A stretch of DNA of 64,000 nucleotides from Nitrospiraceae bacterium (GTDB lineage Bacteria > Nitrospirota > Thermodesulfovibrionia > UBA6902). Under the pieces are notes generated by a model. The model saw only the letters and a list, made by a program, of their open reading frames with translations, ran no database searches and was not told the origin of the DNA. The stretch's first letter is position 1. The number at the start of each line of letters is the position of its first letter. The translations under genes and the position numbers were made by a program. Below are positions 25,542-33,789 of the stretch, one piece after another. The stretch covers positions 556,390 through 620,389 of the forward strand of contig CP070632.1 of NCBI GenBank assembly GCA_020356065.1, written 5' to 3'.

Positions 25542-25897
25542 TGAACATAAATTTTCTGGTACATTCCATGCTATCGTCAAATAACGTCAGTGAGAAACAA
25601 CAGTCACAGGCGAAACAGGGAATGAAAGAACATACTGAGCAAAGTCAGGCGTACAAAAAAGTGGCCGAGGAAATGGAATCGCTTTTTGCCTATCAACTCA
25701 TAAAGACAATGAGGCAAACAGCAAATAGTTTTAGTGATGAAAAAAAGAGTAGCGGACATGACACCTATATGAGTATGTTTGATATGGAGATATCAAAGCT
25801 GTTTGCAAAGAGGGGGATGGGTTTGCAGGAATCCATTCTGAACTGGCTGGAGAGAATGCCCGGCCCAGTGCATAGTATTACGGATATGAAGAAATGA
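25541..25897 (+). CDS. flgJ: Rod-binding protein, FlgJ N-terminal type
   Basis: This 118-residue protein corresponds to the N-terminal rod-scaffolding domain of FlgJ: YKKVAEEMESLFAYQLIKTM near 38-57 and the conserved YMSMFDMEISKLFAKRGMGL near 85-104. The muramidase domain found in enterobacterial FlgJ is absent, so peptidoglycan must be opened by another enzyme. The GTG start has a TGGAG site 6 bases upstream; an ATG 27 bases later is an alternative. It is the last gene of the flgF operon. Confidence 0.85.
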   Translation: MNINFLVHSMLSSNNVSEKQQSQAKQGMKEHTEQSQAYKKVAEEMESLFAYQLIKTMRQTANSFSDEKKSSGHDTYMSMFDMEISKLFAKRGMGLQESILNWLERMPGPVHSITDMKK

Positions 25898-25898
25898 T

Positions 25899-25925
25899 TA
25901 AAGATAAATTACGTTATGCCGATAC
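25899..25925 (+). promoter_or_regulatory. Sigma-28 promoter of the flgM operon
   Basis: TAAAGATA, 11 bases, GCCGATAC is a near-consensus sigma-28 promoter. The -35 starts immediately after the flgJ stop. FlgM starts 98 bases after the -10, so the anti-sigma factor is made under the sigma factor it inhibits. Confidence 0.8.
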
Positions 25926-26023
25926 TAAAAGATGAGTGTAAAAATAAATTACATGGGTTCGATATATAAAAGTAATATATATGGAAAGTAATTTGTAGCA
26001 GACGTAGAGAAAGGGATAATGAT

Positions 26024-26317
26024 ATGAAAATATATGGAAATAACCCTATCGAGGGAAAAGATCTTTATAGCAAGGTCAATGATCTCAATAAAAAAGAAAC
26101 AACCGGAAGAATTAATGATATTGAAAAAGGCCGCAGTGAGAACGATAAAATCAGTCTGTCCGGAAAAGCCTACGAATTTAATGAACTGAAGAAAATCATT
26201 AATGATCTTCCGGATATGAGAACTGACAGGGTAGAGGAGTTGAAAAAAGTTATTGAGGCCGGTTCGTATACTGTTGACTCTCTAAAGGTGGCAGAAAAAA
26301 TACTGGAAGAAATATGA
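26024..26317 (+). CDS. flgM: Anti-sigma-28 factor FlgM
   Basis: This 97-residue small hydrophilic protein has the C-terminal FlgM pattern: DKISLSGKAYEFNELKKIIN, then LPDMRTDRVEELKKVIEAGS, YTVDSLKVAEKILEEI. FlgM binds FliA in the cytoplasm and is exported when the hook is finished, releasing late gene expression. An AAAGGGA site lies upstream. It overlaps flgN by 4 bases. Confidence 0.92.
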   Translation: MKIYGNNPIEGKDLYSKVNDLNKKETTGRINDIEKGRSENDKISLSGKAYEFNELKKIINDLPDMRTDRVEELKKVIEAGSYTVDSLKVAEKILEEI

Positions 26318-26769
26318 CATCTGATCAGGCCATTATAAGTATTCTCACGGAACAGGTAAATTCATACAGGATACTTCTTGATCTTCTGAAAGAGGAAAGG
26401 AAGGGTCTTGTTAATTTGGATGCTGAAAAGATAGAGCATATTTCCAAGGAAAAGGATACTGTTGTAATGAGATTGAGGTTGCTGGAAGAAGAGAGGGTGA
26501 GATTAATTGGAGAATTTGCTGAACATAATGGTATTGAAAAAGATATTACTCTCGTTACTCTTGGTGAGTTAACCCATAATGAACTGATACCTGAACTGCG
26601 TTCCCGGTTGTTGTCCCTTTTACAAAGCATAGAAGAAATGAACAGGTTTAACACTGTACTCATTGACCGGTCATTACAGCACGTCAGGACATCATCCAGT
26701 TTTTTTAATTCATTCTCAACGGAACATACTCCACCCAATACCGGCGTATTATTATCAAAGGAGACCTAG
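26314..26769 (+). CDS. flgN: Flagellar export chaperone FlgN
   Basis: This 151-residue helical protein has the FlgN-like start LTEQVNSYRILLDLLKEERK, GLVNLDAEKIEHISKEKDTV and a long coiled region. FlgN escorts the hook-filament junction proteins FlgK and FlgL to the export gate; both genes follow directly. It overlaps flgM (ATGA) and ends at the base before the flgK GTG. Sequence conservation of FlgN is low, so context carries much of this call. Confidence 0.85.
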   Translation: MTSDQAIISILTEQVNSYRILLDLLKEERKGLVNLDAEKIEHISKEKDTVVMRLRLLEEERVRLIGEFAEHNGIEKDITLVTLGELTHNELIPELRSRLLSLLQSIEEMNRFNTVLIDRSLQHVRTSSSFFNSFSTEHTPPNTGVLLSKET

Positions 26770-28404
26770 GTGTCGCTTTTTGGAATTCTTGATTCAGCAA
26801 AATCGGCAATTTTTGCAAGTCAGACGGCACTTAACGTTGTCAGTAATAATATAGCGAACATCAATACTCCTGGTTACAGCCGTCATGAAGTTATTCTTGA
26901 AGTGGCCAATCCTGTTCAGGTGAGGGGTGATTTCATCGGAAGGGGTGTCCAGTCTGGAGGTATCAGGAGACATTATGATAAGTTTCTCCATCTCCAGATT
27001 ATCGGTCAAAACCAGAGTTTCGGCAGATCTTTTGCATTAGATCAGGGGCTTCAGACGATAGAACAGGTTTTTAATGAGGCACGCGATCTTGGACTGGCAA
27101 ATTATATGAAAGATTATTTTAATGCATGGCATGATGTATCCAATAATCCTGAAGGACAGCCTGAAAGGACAGCATTAATCCACAAGGCCCGGACCCTGAT
27201 ACAGACGGCCAAACAGATGGAGAATGATATTCTGGATACAATGAAATACATAAACAGTGATATTGATAATGTCATACAGGATATTAACTCCATTACTTCA
27301 AAAATCAACGTATTAAATGAAAAGATAAGCTTATTGGAGGCCGGTCTCACAGAAAAAAATGCCAGTTATTTCAGGGACCAACGGGACACGCTTTTAAACG
27401 AGCTTGCAGAATTGACGGATTATTCCTGGTTTGAACTTTCCGATGGGCAGATTTCTGTTCTTATAGATGGTAGAGGACTTGTGAATCCTGGCGAAACATA
27501 TAACTTGTCAACTCAGTTCGATCAGGAAGGGAAAAAAAGAATATACCTCAGAGGTGTTGACATAACCGCTTCATTTACTAACGGTAAATTAGGAGGATAT
27601 TTATCTGTTCGGGATGATATTGAGGCTACTCCTCTGGTCAACCTGCGCAAATTAATGGCATCGGTGGTAAAAGAAACCAACCTCCTTCATAACTCGGGTT
27701 ATGGTCTGGACGGTTCAACCGGCAATGACTTTTTCAGTCCATTGTCACTCAATAATCTGGAAAAATCACTGGGAGGGTATATCAGTGCATCCAGCATTAC
27801 TGATATTTCAGCTCTTACACTTGATGAATATGATATCAATTTTACGTCAGCATCGAGTTATGAAGTATACAATCGCCGAACAAGCACACTTGTAACATCT
27901 GGAACAGGTTTTTCAGCAGGAGATACGATAAGTTTCGAGGGAATAGATGTTACTGTTGATGGAACACTTGCTGCAGAGGACAGCTTTCTGATCAGCCCCC
28001 TGAGAGGACTGATACATAACCTTGATACAGCATTAACGGATCCGCAGCAGGTCGCTGCAGCAGAATCAGATCCTACCACAATTTCCGGACCGGGTGATAA
28101 TTTAAATGCCGTTACTATAGCGGGGCTGGCAACCACCGGGAATTCCGACCTGAGCGGTGCTACCTTTGAAGATTACTATGAAGGGATTGTTACAACTGTT
28201 GGCACAATGAGCAAGGCGGCTGCTGACGGTCTTTCATATGATGATAACGTCAGATTCGAACTTGAAAAAAAGAGGGACGCTGTGTCCGGTGTTTCACTTG
28301 ATGAAGAGGCTGCCAATCTTATCAGGTTTCAGAGAGCGTATGAGGCAGGGGCGAGAATGATACGCGTAACAGATGAACTGCTGGAGACAATATTAAACTT
28401 ATGA
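26770..28404 (+). CDS. flgK: Hook-associated protein 1, FlgK
   Basis: FlgK joins hook to filament. The 544 residues start SLFGILDSAKSAIFASQTAL, NVVSNNIANINTPGYSRHEV and end VSLDEEAANLIRFQRAYEAG, ARMIRVTDELLETILNL, both diagnostic. The start is GTG directly after the flgN stop, with an AAGGAG ribosome site. The variable middle is Thr/Ser/Gly-rich, as in related outer surface domains. It overlaps flgL by 4 bases. Confidence 0.96.
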   Translation: MSLFGILDSAKSAIFASQTALNVVSNNIANINTPGYSRHEVILEVANPVQVRGDFIGRGVQSGGIRRHYDKFLHLQIIGQNQSFGRSFALDQGLQTIEQVFNEARDLGLANYMKDYFNAWHDVSNNPEGQPERTALIHKARTLIQTAKQMENDILDTMKYINSDIDNVIQDINSITSKINVLNEKISLLEAGLTEKNASYFRDQRDTLLNELAELTDYSWFELSDGQISVLIDGRGLVNPGETYNLSTQFDQEGKKRIYLRGVDITASFTNGKLGGYLSVRDDIEATPLVNLRKLMASVVKETNLLHNSGYGLDGSTGNDFFSPLSLNNLEKSLGGYISASSITDISALTLDEYDINFTSASSYEVYNRRTSTLVTSGTGFSAGDTISFEGIDVTVDGTLAAEDSFLISPLRGLIHNLDTALTDPQQVAAAESDPTTISGPGDNLNAVTIAGLATTGNSDLSGATFEDYYEGIVTTVGTMSKAAADGLSYDDNVRFELEKKRDAVSGVSLDEEAANLIRFQRAYEAGARMIRVTDELLETILNL

Positions 28405-29279
28405 GAATTACATCTATTTCAATTTTTAACCAGCTTACCAGATCGCTTCATAACAACCTGAGAGTACTGTCCAAATTATCAAACAGGTTAGCTACAGGAA
28501 AAAACATCAGCAGTCCATCGGAAGATATTACGGTCATGGGACGCAGTATGGACTACAAAGTTACATTGAATGAATTAAATCAGTTAAGGAAAAATATTGA
28601 TGAAGCTGATGCGCTGTTAAGTTATACAGATTCGGTCATGTCTGTTATGGCCACTACCTTGACCAGATCAAAGGAACTGGCTATTCAGGGATCTACTGAC
28701 ACGTTGACTGATGTGGACAGGGCGGCTCTTGCCAGAGAAATACTGGTGATGAGAGATGAGGTAGTCAGTCTGTCTAACAGTAAATACAGGAACAGGTATT
28801 TATTTTCCGGTTTCAAGACAAATATCAATGCATTTGATGCATCGTTTAACTATCAGGGTGATTCTGGAGAGATACATGTCCTGATTGACCGCGGTTCAAC
28901 AATGTCTGTTAATATACCTGGAGATTCTGTTTTTGGAGATGGTGCCACAAGTATTATGGGCATGCTTGATCAGTTTTATAACGATCTGATCAGCGGAAAT
29001 AAGGCAGGCATACAGGGGGCTGTTGATTCCATAGATAATGCGCTTGATACAATTGCCGATGTCAGGGCCGAAATGGGAGCGAAATTAAGAAATCTTGATG
29101 AGCAGAGACTGAACCTTGACAACAGGGGCTTTAATATACAGACGCTGCTTTCCAATGTTGAAGATGCTGATATAGCAGATACGGTAAGTGAGATTTCAAA
29201 AACAGAAGTGGCTCTTCAATCATTGAGGGCTGCCGGTGCAGAAGTGTTTTCCAAGTCACTTCTTGATTTTCTTCGGTAG
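28401..29279 (+). CDS. flgL: Hook-associated protein 3, FlgL
   Basis: FlgL is the second hook-filament junction protein. The 292 residues have the flagellin-like N-terminal helix (RITSISIFNQLTRSLHNNLR, LSNRLATGKNISSPSEDITV), the block NSKYRNRYLFSGFKTN and the C-terminal ADTVSEISKTEVALQSLRAA. It overlaps flgK by 4 bases and is followed after 73 bases by csrA. Confidence 0.94.
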   Translation: MRITSISIFNQLTRSLHNNLRVLSKLSNRLATGKNISSPSEDITVMGRSMDYKVTLNELNQLRKNIDEADALLSYTDSVMSVMATTLTRSKELAIQGSTDTLTDVDRAALAREILVMRDEVVSLSNSKYRNRYLFSGFKTNINAFDASFNYQGDSGEIHVLIDRGSTMSVNIPGDSVFGDGATSIMGMLDQFYNDLISGNKAGIQGAVDSIDNALDTIADVRAEMGAKLRNLDEQRLNLDNRGFNIQTLLSNVEDADIADTVSEISKTEVALQSLRAAGAEVFSKSLLDFLR

Positions 29280-29352
29280 AAGTGTTAAATAAAATTGATT
29301 TATAGAACCTGTTTAATGAAATAATAAATTATCAAAAATAAGGAGCGGCAGG

Positions 29353-29583
29353 ATGCTGGTATTGACAAGGAAGTCAGACGAATCAATTAACCTTGGTGAT
29401 GATATTACCATTACGGTAGTTGAGATCAAGGGTAACTCAGTAAGGCTTGGTATTAAGGCACCGGAAAAATTAAAAATATACAGGAAAGAATTATATGACA
29501 GGATCAAGAAAGAAAATCTGCTGTCGTCAAATCTGTTAATGGAGCAATTCACTAAAATCAGAAGTGTATTGAGGTCAAAATGA
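29353..29583 (+). CDS. csrA: Translational regulator CsrA
   Basis: This 76-residue RNA-binding dimer binds GGA motifs near ribosome sites and usually represses translation. Visible features are [20 protein letters not shown], then [16 protein letters not shown] with the RNA-contacting arginine, and a basic tail. It overlaps fliW by 4 bases, the arrangement of the FliW-CsrA-flagellin control switch. A likely target, the structured fliC leader rich in GGA, is 700 bases downstream. An AAGGAG ribosome site lies near the ATG. Confidence 0.97.
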   Translation: MLVLTRKSDESINLGDDITITVVEIKGNSVRLGIKAPEKLKIYRKELYDRIKKENLLSSNLLMEQFTKIRSVLRSK

Positions 29584-29990
29584 TAAAATTGAAAACATCG
29601 AGATTTGGTGAACTTGATGTTGAAAAGGATAAAGTTGTTGATTTTCCAGATGGTCTTATCGGACTGCCTGATACAAAAAAATTTATACTTATCGATCATA
29701 AGGACACTCCGTTAAAATGGCTCCAGGCTGTTGATGATCCTGACATTGCATTCATTGTTGTCCCTCCTGATGAAATATCGGAAGGCTATAACATAGACCT
29801 TGATAAAAAAGTGCAAAATTATCTTCAACTGGACAATAAAGAAGATCTGGCTGTGCTTGTAACCATGAGAGTTGATGGTGAGGATGTAATTGCCAATTTC
29901 CAGGGACCCCTGCTGATTAATGCCGGTACGAGAAAAGGAGTCCAGGTCGTCCTGGAAAATACCGAAAAGACATTCGAGAAGATAGGATAA
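29580..29990 (+). CDS. fliW: Flagellar assembly factor FliW
   Basis: This 136-residue protein matches Fli[58 protein letters not shown] and [20 protein letters not shown]. FliW binds CsrA and blocks it; free flagellin competes for FliW, so CsrA represses fliC when flagellin accumulates. It follows csrA by an ATGA overlap and ends the flgM operon before a terminator hairpin. Confidence 0.96.
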   Translation: MIKLKTSRFGELDVEKDKVVDFPDGLIGLPDTKKFILIDHKDTPLKWLQAVDDPDIAFIVVPPDEISEGYNIDLDKKVQNYLQLDNKEDLAVLVTMRVDGEDVIANFQGPLLINAGTRKGVQVVLENTEKTFEKIG

Positions 29991-29992
29991 GT

Positions 29993-30024
29993 GTTGCTCT
30001 CCAGAAGCAACTTTATTATTATCC
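29993..30024 (+). terminator. Probable terminator after fliW
   Basis: The stem GTTGCT/AGCAAC (29993-29998 with 30006-30011) is followed by a T-rich stretch TTTATTATTAT. It separates the flgM-fliW operon from the fliC promoter. Confidence 0.55.
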
Positions 30025-30227
30025 CTCTTTATATTCATTATTCCATGTATTAATCGACAATATTAATATTCACAGTATTATACGGAGACCCTCAGTTTCA
30101 GGACGTTTCAGTCTTGATTTATCATCAGTCATGCTCCAAATGCGTATGATGAAATAGAATAAAATGGTCCTTTGCACCATGAATCTTGAATATAAATTCG
30201 ATTTCCCGAATTTCCCACTTTTTATTC

Positions 30228-30254
30228 TAAAGATTTGCAGTAAAAAGCCGATAA
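30228..30254 (+). promoter_or_regulatory. Sigma-28 promoter of fliC
   Basis: TAAAGATT, 11 bases, GCCGATAA is a near-perfect sigma-28 promoter, the best in the window. The start codon is 170 bases further on, giving a leader of about 165 bases. The stretch 30025-30227 before it shows no gene. Confidence 0.9.
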
Positions 30255-30283
30255 GTAAGCTAAAGATTAAATAGGTGATGGTC

Positions 30284-30420
30284 AGGAAAGGAGGGAGTGA
30301 TAACCGACAAAATGACCTAATCCTGAGTTGTTAAAACGGGCTTGAGCCTGTTAAAACCGGCACGGAAGCCAAAAAGAGTCAATCTCATATAAATTGAGTT
30401 TGACTAAAATCAAGGAGGAA
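30284..30420 (+). promoter_or_regulatory. Structured fliC leader, probable CsrA target
   Basis: The leader holds six GGA motifs: three at 30285-30296, one at 30364 in the loop of a small GGC/GCC hairpin, and two in the ribosome site (30414-30419). Two further hairpins are clear: ACGGGC/GCCTGT (30336-30351) and AGTCAA-CTCA/TGAG-TTGACT (30377-30405), the second just upstream of the ribosome site. GGA in loops and at the ribosome site is the CsrA signature. With csrA-fliW directly upstream, CsrA repression of fliC is the natural reading, but it is inferred. Confidence 0.6.
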
Positions 30421-30424
30421 TAAC

Positions 30425-31273
30425 ATGGGTTTAGTCGTCAATACTAATCTACTTTCTCTGAATGCTCAGAGAAGCCTTAATCGTACACAGAGTAAACTTG
30501 GAACATCTGTAGAGAGACTGTCTTCAGGTCTGAGGATCAACTCCGCAAAAGATGATGCTGCAGGAATGGCCATTTCAATGAAGCTGACTGCTCATGTCAG
30601 GGGGCTCAACCAGGCGGTCAGAAATGCGCAGGATGGTATATCTGTTGTTCAGATTGCAGAAGGTGGCATGAATGAGATTCACAACATCCTTACCAGGATG
30701 AGAGAGCTTTCAATGCAGTCTGCTACCGGAACACTGTCAGCTTCTGACAGGACAGCTCTGCAGACTGAGTTTTCAGACCTTAAGAGCGAAATAGACAGAA
30801 TATCCGACACAGTTGATTTCAACGGTTTTAAACTGATGGATGGAAGTTTGAGTGCTACCGGCGTGTCACTCCAGGTCGGTATCAATAACACGGCAAATGA
30901 CAGAATCAAGATCTCCACAACAACATTTGGAAATATTGATGCATCAGCTCTCGGTCTCACGACAGCTGCACTGTCAAGCATTGATGCAGTCGGTGCTGCC
31001 CAGTCAATGCTGACTGTCATTGACAGCGCTATTTCAACTGTCTCTACGAGGAGAGGTAATCTCGGTGCTGTTCAGAACAGGCTCGGCAGTACAATTGCCA
31101 ACCTTGAGATCGCAGCCGAAAACCTTTCAGCTGCAAACTCAAGAATTGCGGATGCTGACTTTGCAATAGAGACAGCAAACCTTACAAGAAGTCAGATCAT
31201 TCTGCAGGCTGGAGTTGCCGTTCTTTCACAGGCAAACACAATCCCGCAGTATGCTCTTCAGCTGTTGTCGTAA
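30425..31273 (+). CDS. fliC: Flagellin FliC
   Basis: This 282-residue flagellin has the conserved D0/D1 N-terminus (VVNTNLLSLNAQRSLNRTQS, LSSGLRINSAKDDAAGMAIS, MNEIHNILTRMRELSMQSAT) and C-terminus (AAENLSAANSRIADADFAIE, LSQANTIPQYALQLLS). The middle is only about 75 residues (145-220), so there is at most a tiny D2 domain. That middle is rich in Ser and Thr, offering acceptor sites for the O-glycosylation implied by the island downstream. A strong AAGGAGGAA ribosome site and a sigma-28 promoter indicate high expression. It is the only flagellin in the window. Confidence 0.97.
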   Translation: MGLVVNTNLLSLNAQRSLNRTQSKLGTSVERLSSGLRINSAKDDAAGMAISMKLTAHVRGLNQAVRNAQDGISVVQIAEGGMNEIHNILTRMRELSMQSATGTLSASDRTALQTEFSDLKSEIDRISDTVDFNGFKLMDGSLSATGVSLQVGINNTANDRIKISTTTFGNIDASALGLTTAALSSIDAVGAAQSMLTVIDSAISTVSTRRGNLGAVQNRLGSTIANLEIAAENLSAANSRIADADFAIETANLTRSQIILQAGVAVLSQANTIPQYALQLLS

Positions 31274-31294
31274 CGTCAATTAAGACGCTTTATG

Positions 31295-31323
31295 CAGGGG
31301 CAGAGTTTTAAGCTCTGCCCCTG
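31295..31323 (+). terminator. Strong hairpin between fliC and flaG
   Basis: A perfect 11-bp stem (CAGGGGCAGAG with CTCTGCCCCTG, 7-base loop) follows fliC. No T-run follows, so it may stabilise the fliC message or partly terminate, giving more fliC than flaG-fliD-fliS. Confidence 0.65.
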
Positions 31324-31353
31324 ATAATAAAAGGATGGAGGTAGTGAGATAAC

Positions 31354-31719
31354 ATGATAAACGGCATTTTCGATAAAAAGGCAGGGATAGAGTTAATGCC
31401 AGCAGCAGAAGCTCATAATCGAAGTGATGTAAAAGCAGAAAAAGCAGCAAAGGAAGAAGCAAAAGTAGTAAATAATGAAGACCTGAAAAAGCAGGATAAT
31501 GTTGACATCAGCGAGGCTATGGCAAGAGTAGCCGGCACTGCCCAGTTATTCAACAGGAAAATACATCTTGAAATAGAAGATGATATTGATATGGTGATAG
31601 TCAAGATAATTGACAGTGAAACAGAAGAGGTCATCAGGCAGGTTCCACCGGAAGAGCTGGTAGAGCTTTCTAAAAATGCAAAAGAATTAAAAGGTCTCCT
31701 GATAAGCAAGGAGGGATAA
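31354..31719 (+). CDS. flaG: FlaG family protein
   Basis: This 121-residue protein has a charged Ala/Lys/Glu-rich N-terminal half and the conserved FlaG C-terminus: RKIHLEIEDDIDMVIVKIID, SETEEVIRQVPPEELVELSK. FlaG is linked to filament length and is usually encoded between flagellin and fliD, as here. A GGAGG site lies upstream. Its stop is directly followed by the fliD ATG. Confidence 0.92.
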   Translation: MINGIFDKKAGIELMPAAEAHNRSDVKAEKAAKEEAKVVNNEDLKKQDNVDISEAMARVAGTAQLFNRKIHLEIEDDIDMVIVKIIDSETEEVIRQVPPEELVELSKNAKELKGLLISKEG

Positions 31720-33090
31720 ATGTCAAGCTTCAGCATTGGCGGACTCAACACCGGGATAGATTATAATGAGTTGATATCTCAACTCATAGAGATCAGACGA
31801 CGTCCCATTGACATACTTGAAACCAAAAGGACTGATTATAACAGCAAGATAAGCACATATGCTGAGCTGTCAACAAAGCTTTCAGACCTCAGAAACGCAC
31901 TCAATAAATTAAAAACAACTTCAGGTTTTTATGTGAAGACGAGCTCTGCGAGTGATTCGACCGTGATTGATTCAACAGCAACAGGGACAGCATCTGTGGG
32001 GAATTACTCGGTGTCCGTTACTACCCTCGCTTCAGCAGAAAAGGAAGTGCATAATGGGACGGGTCTGACCGCATCAACAGACATTGTAAACAGCAGTGGA
32101 AGTGATAAGGTCTTCCAATATACATATGGAACATCGCAAAGATCTCTGACAGTTGCCGATGGTACTACTTTAGATGGTCTGAAGAATCTTATTAATGATG
32201 ATACGAGTAATCCCGGAGTTACAGCAACTGTGGTTAACGATGGAACAAATTATCGTCTGGTAATATCCGGGAATGAAACAGGCGCTGCAAACACGGTCAC
32301 TATAGATACAGGTACAACACTTGATGGTACAGGCAGTACAGTTGATTTTACTGCTTCTGCATTTGCAGAAAATAAAACTGCGGCTGATGCTGAGTTTACG
32401 GTAGACGGCCTGCAGATAACCAGAAGCACGAATTCCATCAGTGATGTGATTAATGGAGTAACTCTGACATTAAAGAAAGAAAATTCATCATCTACCGTTA
32501 CGGTTTCAGCTGATAATGAGTCAATTAAGGAACAGATACAGGAATATGTGACTTCTTATAACGATGTGGTTTCATTTATTTCGACCAATTCTATTTATGA
32601 CACAAATACCAAAGAAAGCGGAATTTTCGTCGGGGAGGGAACCACAAGACATATCCAGGACAATTTAAGAACTCTGGCTTCAAACAGTGTGTCAGGGCTT
32701 TCAGGCAGTCTGAGCATACTTGCTCAGATCGGCATAACTACGGATTATGAAACCGGCAATCTTGAGATTAACTCAGCCACATTGGAAACCAAACTTGGAA
32801 CGAATCTGGATGACGTGGCAGATCTGTTTAAAGACAGTACTGAAGGGATAGCGGTAAAGATGTCAGATTATATTTCTAATATCTTAAGTAAGGTTGATGG
32901 ATCCATCGAGTTAAGGAAAGATGGCCTGCAGGATGTTATTAACAGCATTTCAAATACAATAAGAAACATGGAGTACCGGCTTGAAAAGGCAGAGGATGAT
33001 ATGGTGAGAAAGTTTTCAGCTCTGGAACTGCTTGTGGGAAATTACAACACCATCGGTAATTACCTGACTGGATTTTCAACTCAGGCTTAG
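31720..33090 (+). CDS. fliD: Filament cap protein FliD
   Basis: FliD caps the growing filament and inserts flagellin. The 456 residues show the N-terminal block SSFSIGGLNTGIDYNELISQ, LIEIRRRPIDILETKRTDYN and the C-terminal domain DDVADLFKDSTEGIAVKMSD, with a final coiled helix (ELRKDGLQDVINSISNTIRN) and ALELLVGNYNTIGNYLTGF. The middle is Thr/Ser-rich and repetitive. It is slightly short for FliD but complete. It sits 11 bases before fliS. Confidence 0.95.
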   Translation: MSSFSIGGLNTGIDYNELISQLIEIRRRPIDILETKRTDYNSKISTYAELSTKLSDLRNALNKLKTTSGFYVKTSSASDSTVIDSTATGTASVGNYSVSVTTLASAEKEVHNGTGLTASTDIVNSSGSDKVFQYTYGTSQRSLTVADGTTLDGLKNLINDDTSNPGVTATVVNDGTNYRLVISGNETGAANTVTIDTGTTLDGTGSTVDFTASAFAENKTAADAEFTVDGLQITRSTNSISDVINGVTLTLKKENSSSTVTVSADNESIKEQIQEYVTSYNDVVSFISTNSIYDTNTKESGIFVGEGTTRHIQDNLRTLASNSVSGLSGSLSILAQIGITTDYETGNLEINSATLETKLGTNLDDVADLFKDSTEGIAVKMSDYISNILSKVDGSIELRKDGLQDVINSISNTIRNMEYRLEKAEDDMVRKFSALELLVGNYNTIGNYLTGFSTQA

Positions 33091-33101
33091 GTGAAGTTTC
33101 A

Positions 33102-33500
33102 ATGGATATAGCAGCTTATAAAAAAACAGTTATTCAAACCACGGACAGAGTTCAGATAGTGCTCATGTTATATGACGGTGCAATAAATCACTTAAAAAGA
33201 GCCAAGGTCAAAATCAATAGTGGTGATAACATTTCCAAAGGACATCATTTTTCAAAAGCAACCTCCATTGTCAGCGAGCTTTCCAATGTTCTTGATATGG
33301 AAAAGGGCGGTGACATATCAGTGAATCTGAGACGTCTGTACGACTTCGTGTTGCAGCGCCTTCTTTATGCAAACTTACATAATGATGTCAAAGCATTGGA
33401 GGAGGCAGAGGAAGTCTTAAGTACAATCAGGAGTGGCTGGAAAGAGATGATGGATGGCATGAAACATTATCAGCAGACAGGAGCAAGTGCGAGCCTGTAG
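33102..33500 (+). CDS. fliS: Flagellin export chaperone FliS
   Basis: This 132-residue helical protein has the FliS pattern: YKKTVIQTTDRVQIVLMLYD, GAINHLKRAKVKINSGD, KATSIVSELSNVLDMEKGGD and ISVNLRRLYDFVLQRLLYAN. FliS binds the flagellin C-terminus and delivers it to FlhA. A paralogue lies at 39794 within the modification island. It ends the fliC-flaG-fliD-fliS group. The 289 bases after it contain no gene I can support. Confidence 0.94.
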   Translation: MDIAAYKKTVIQTTDRVQIVLMLYDGAINHLKRAKVKINSGDNISKGHHFSKATSIVSELSNVLDMEKGGDISVNLRRLYDFVLQRLLYANLHNDVKALEEAEEVLSTIRSGWKEMMDGMKHYQQTGASASL

Positions 33501-33789
33501 TAAATCGTGTACTATCAATACCTTTTTTAAAACCTTCCTTCAATTCAAATTCAACGACGATTCTGCAATATTTCGACTGCTGTATTGTCATTCGTACATG
33601 TATCAATAATATCTGCTTTGCCGCATGTTCAATTCAGTTTAATCACCTGCATGTTAACCTTAACTTTATTAAATCTGATTTGTTGTGGTACAGTTACAAA
33701 AGTGGAGACCATCAGACGGGTGTCATGAGCAGGAGATCAAGTGCCTGATACGTATAAGAGCTATCATTAGTCAAACTAAACACTTAATT

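Noticed and set aside
30260..30424. Cyclic di-GMP (GEMM) riboswitch in the fliC leader
   Set aside because: Hairpins are present but the conserved GEMM core sequences are absent; GGA motifs and csrA next door fit CsrA control better.
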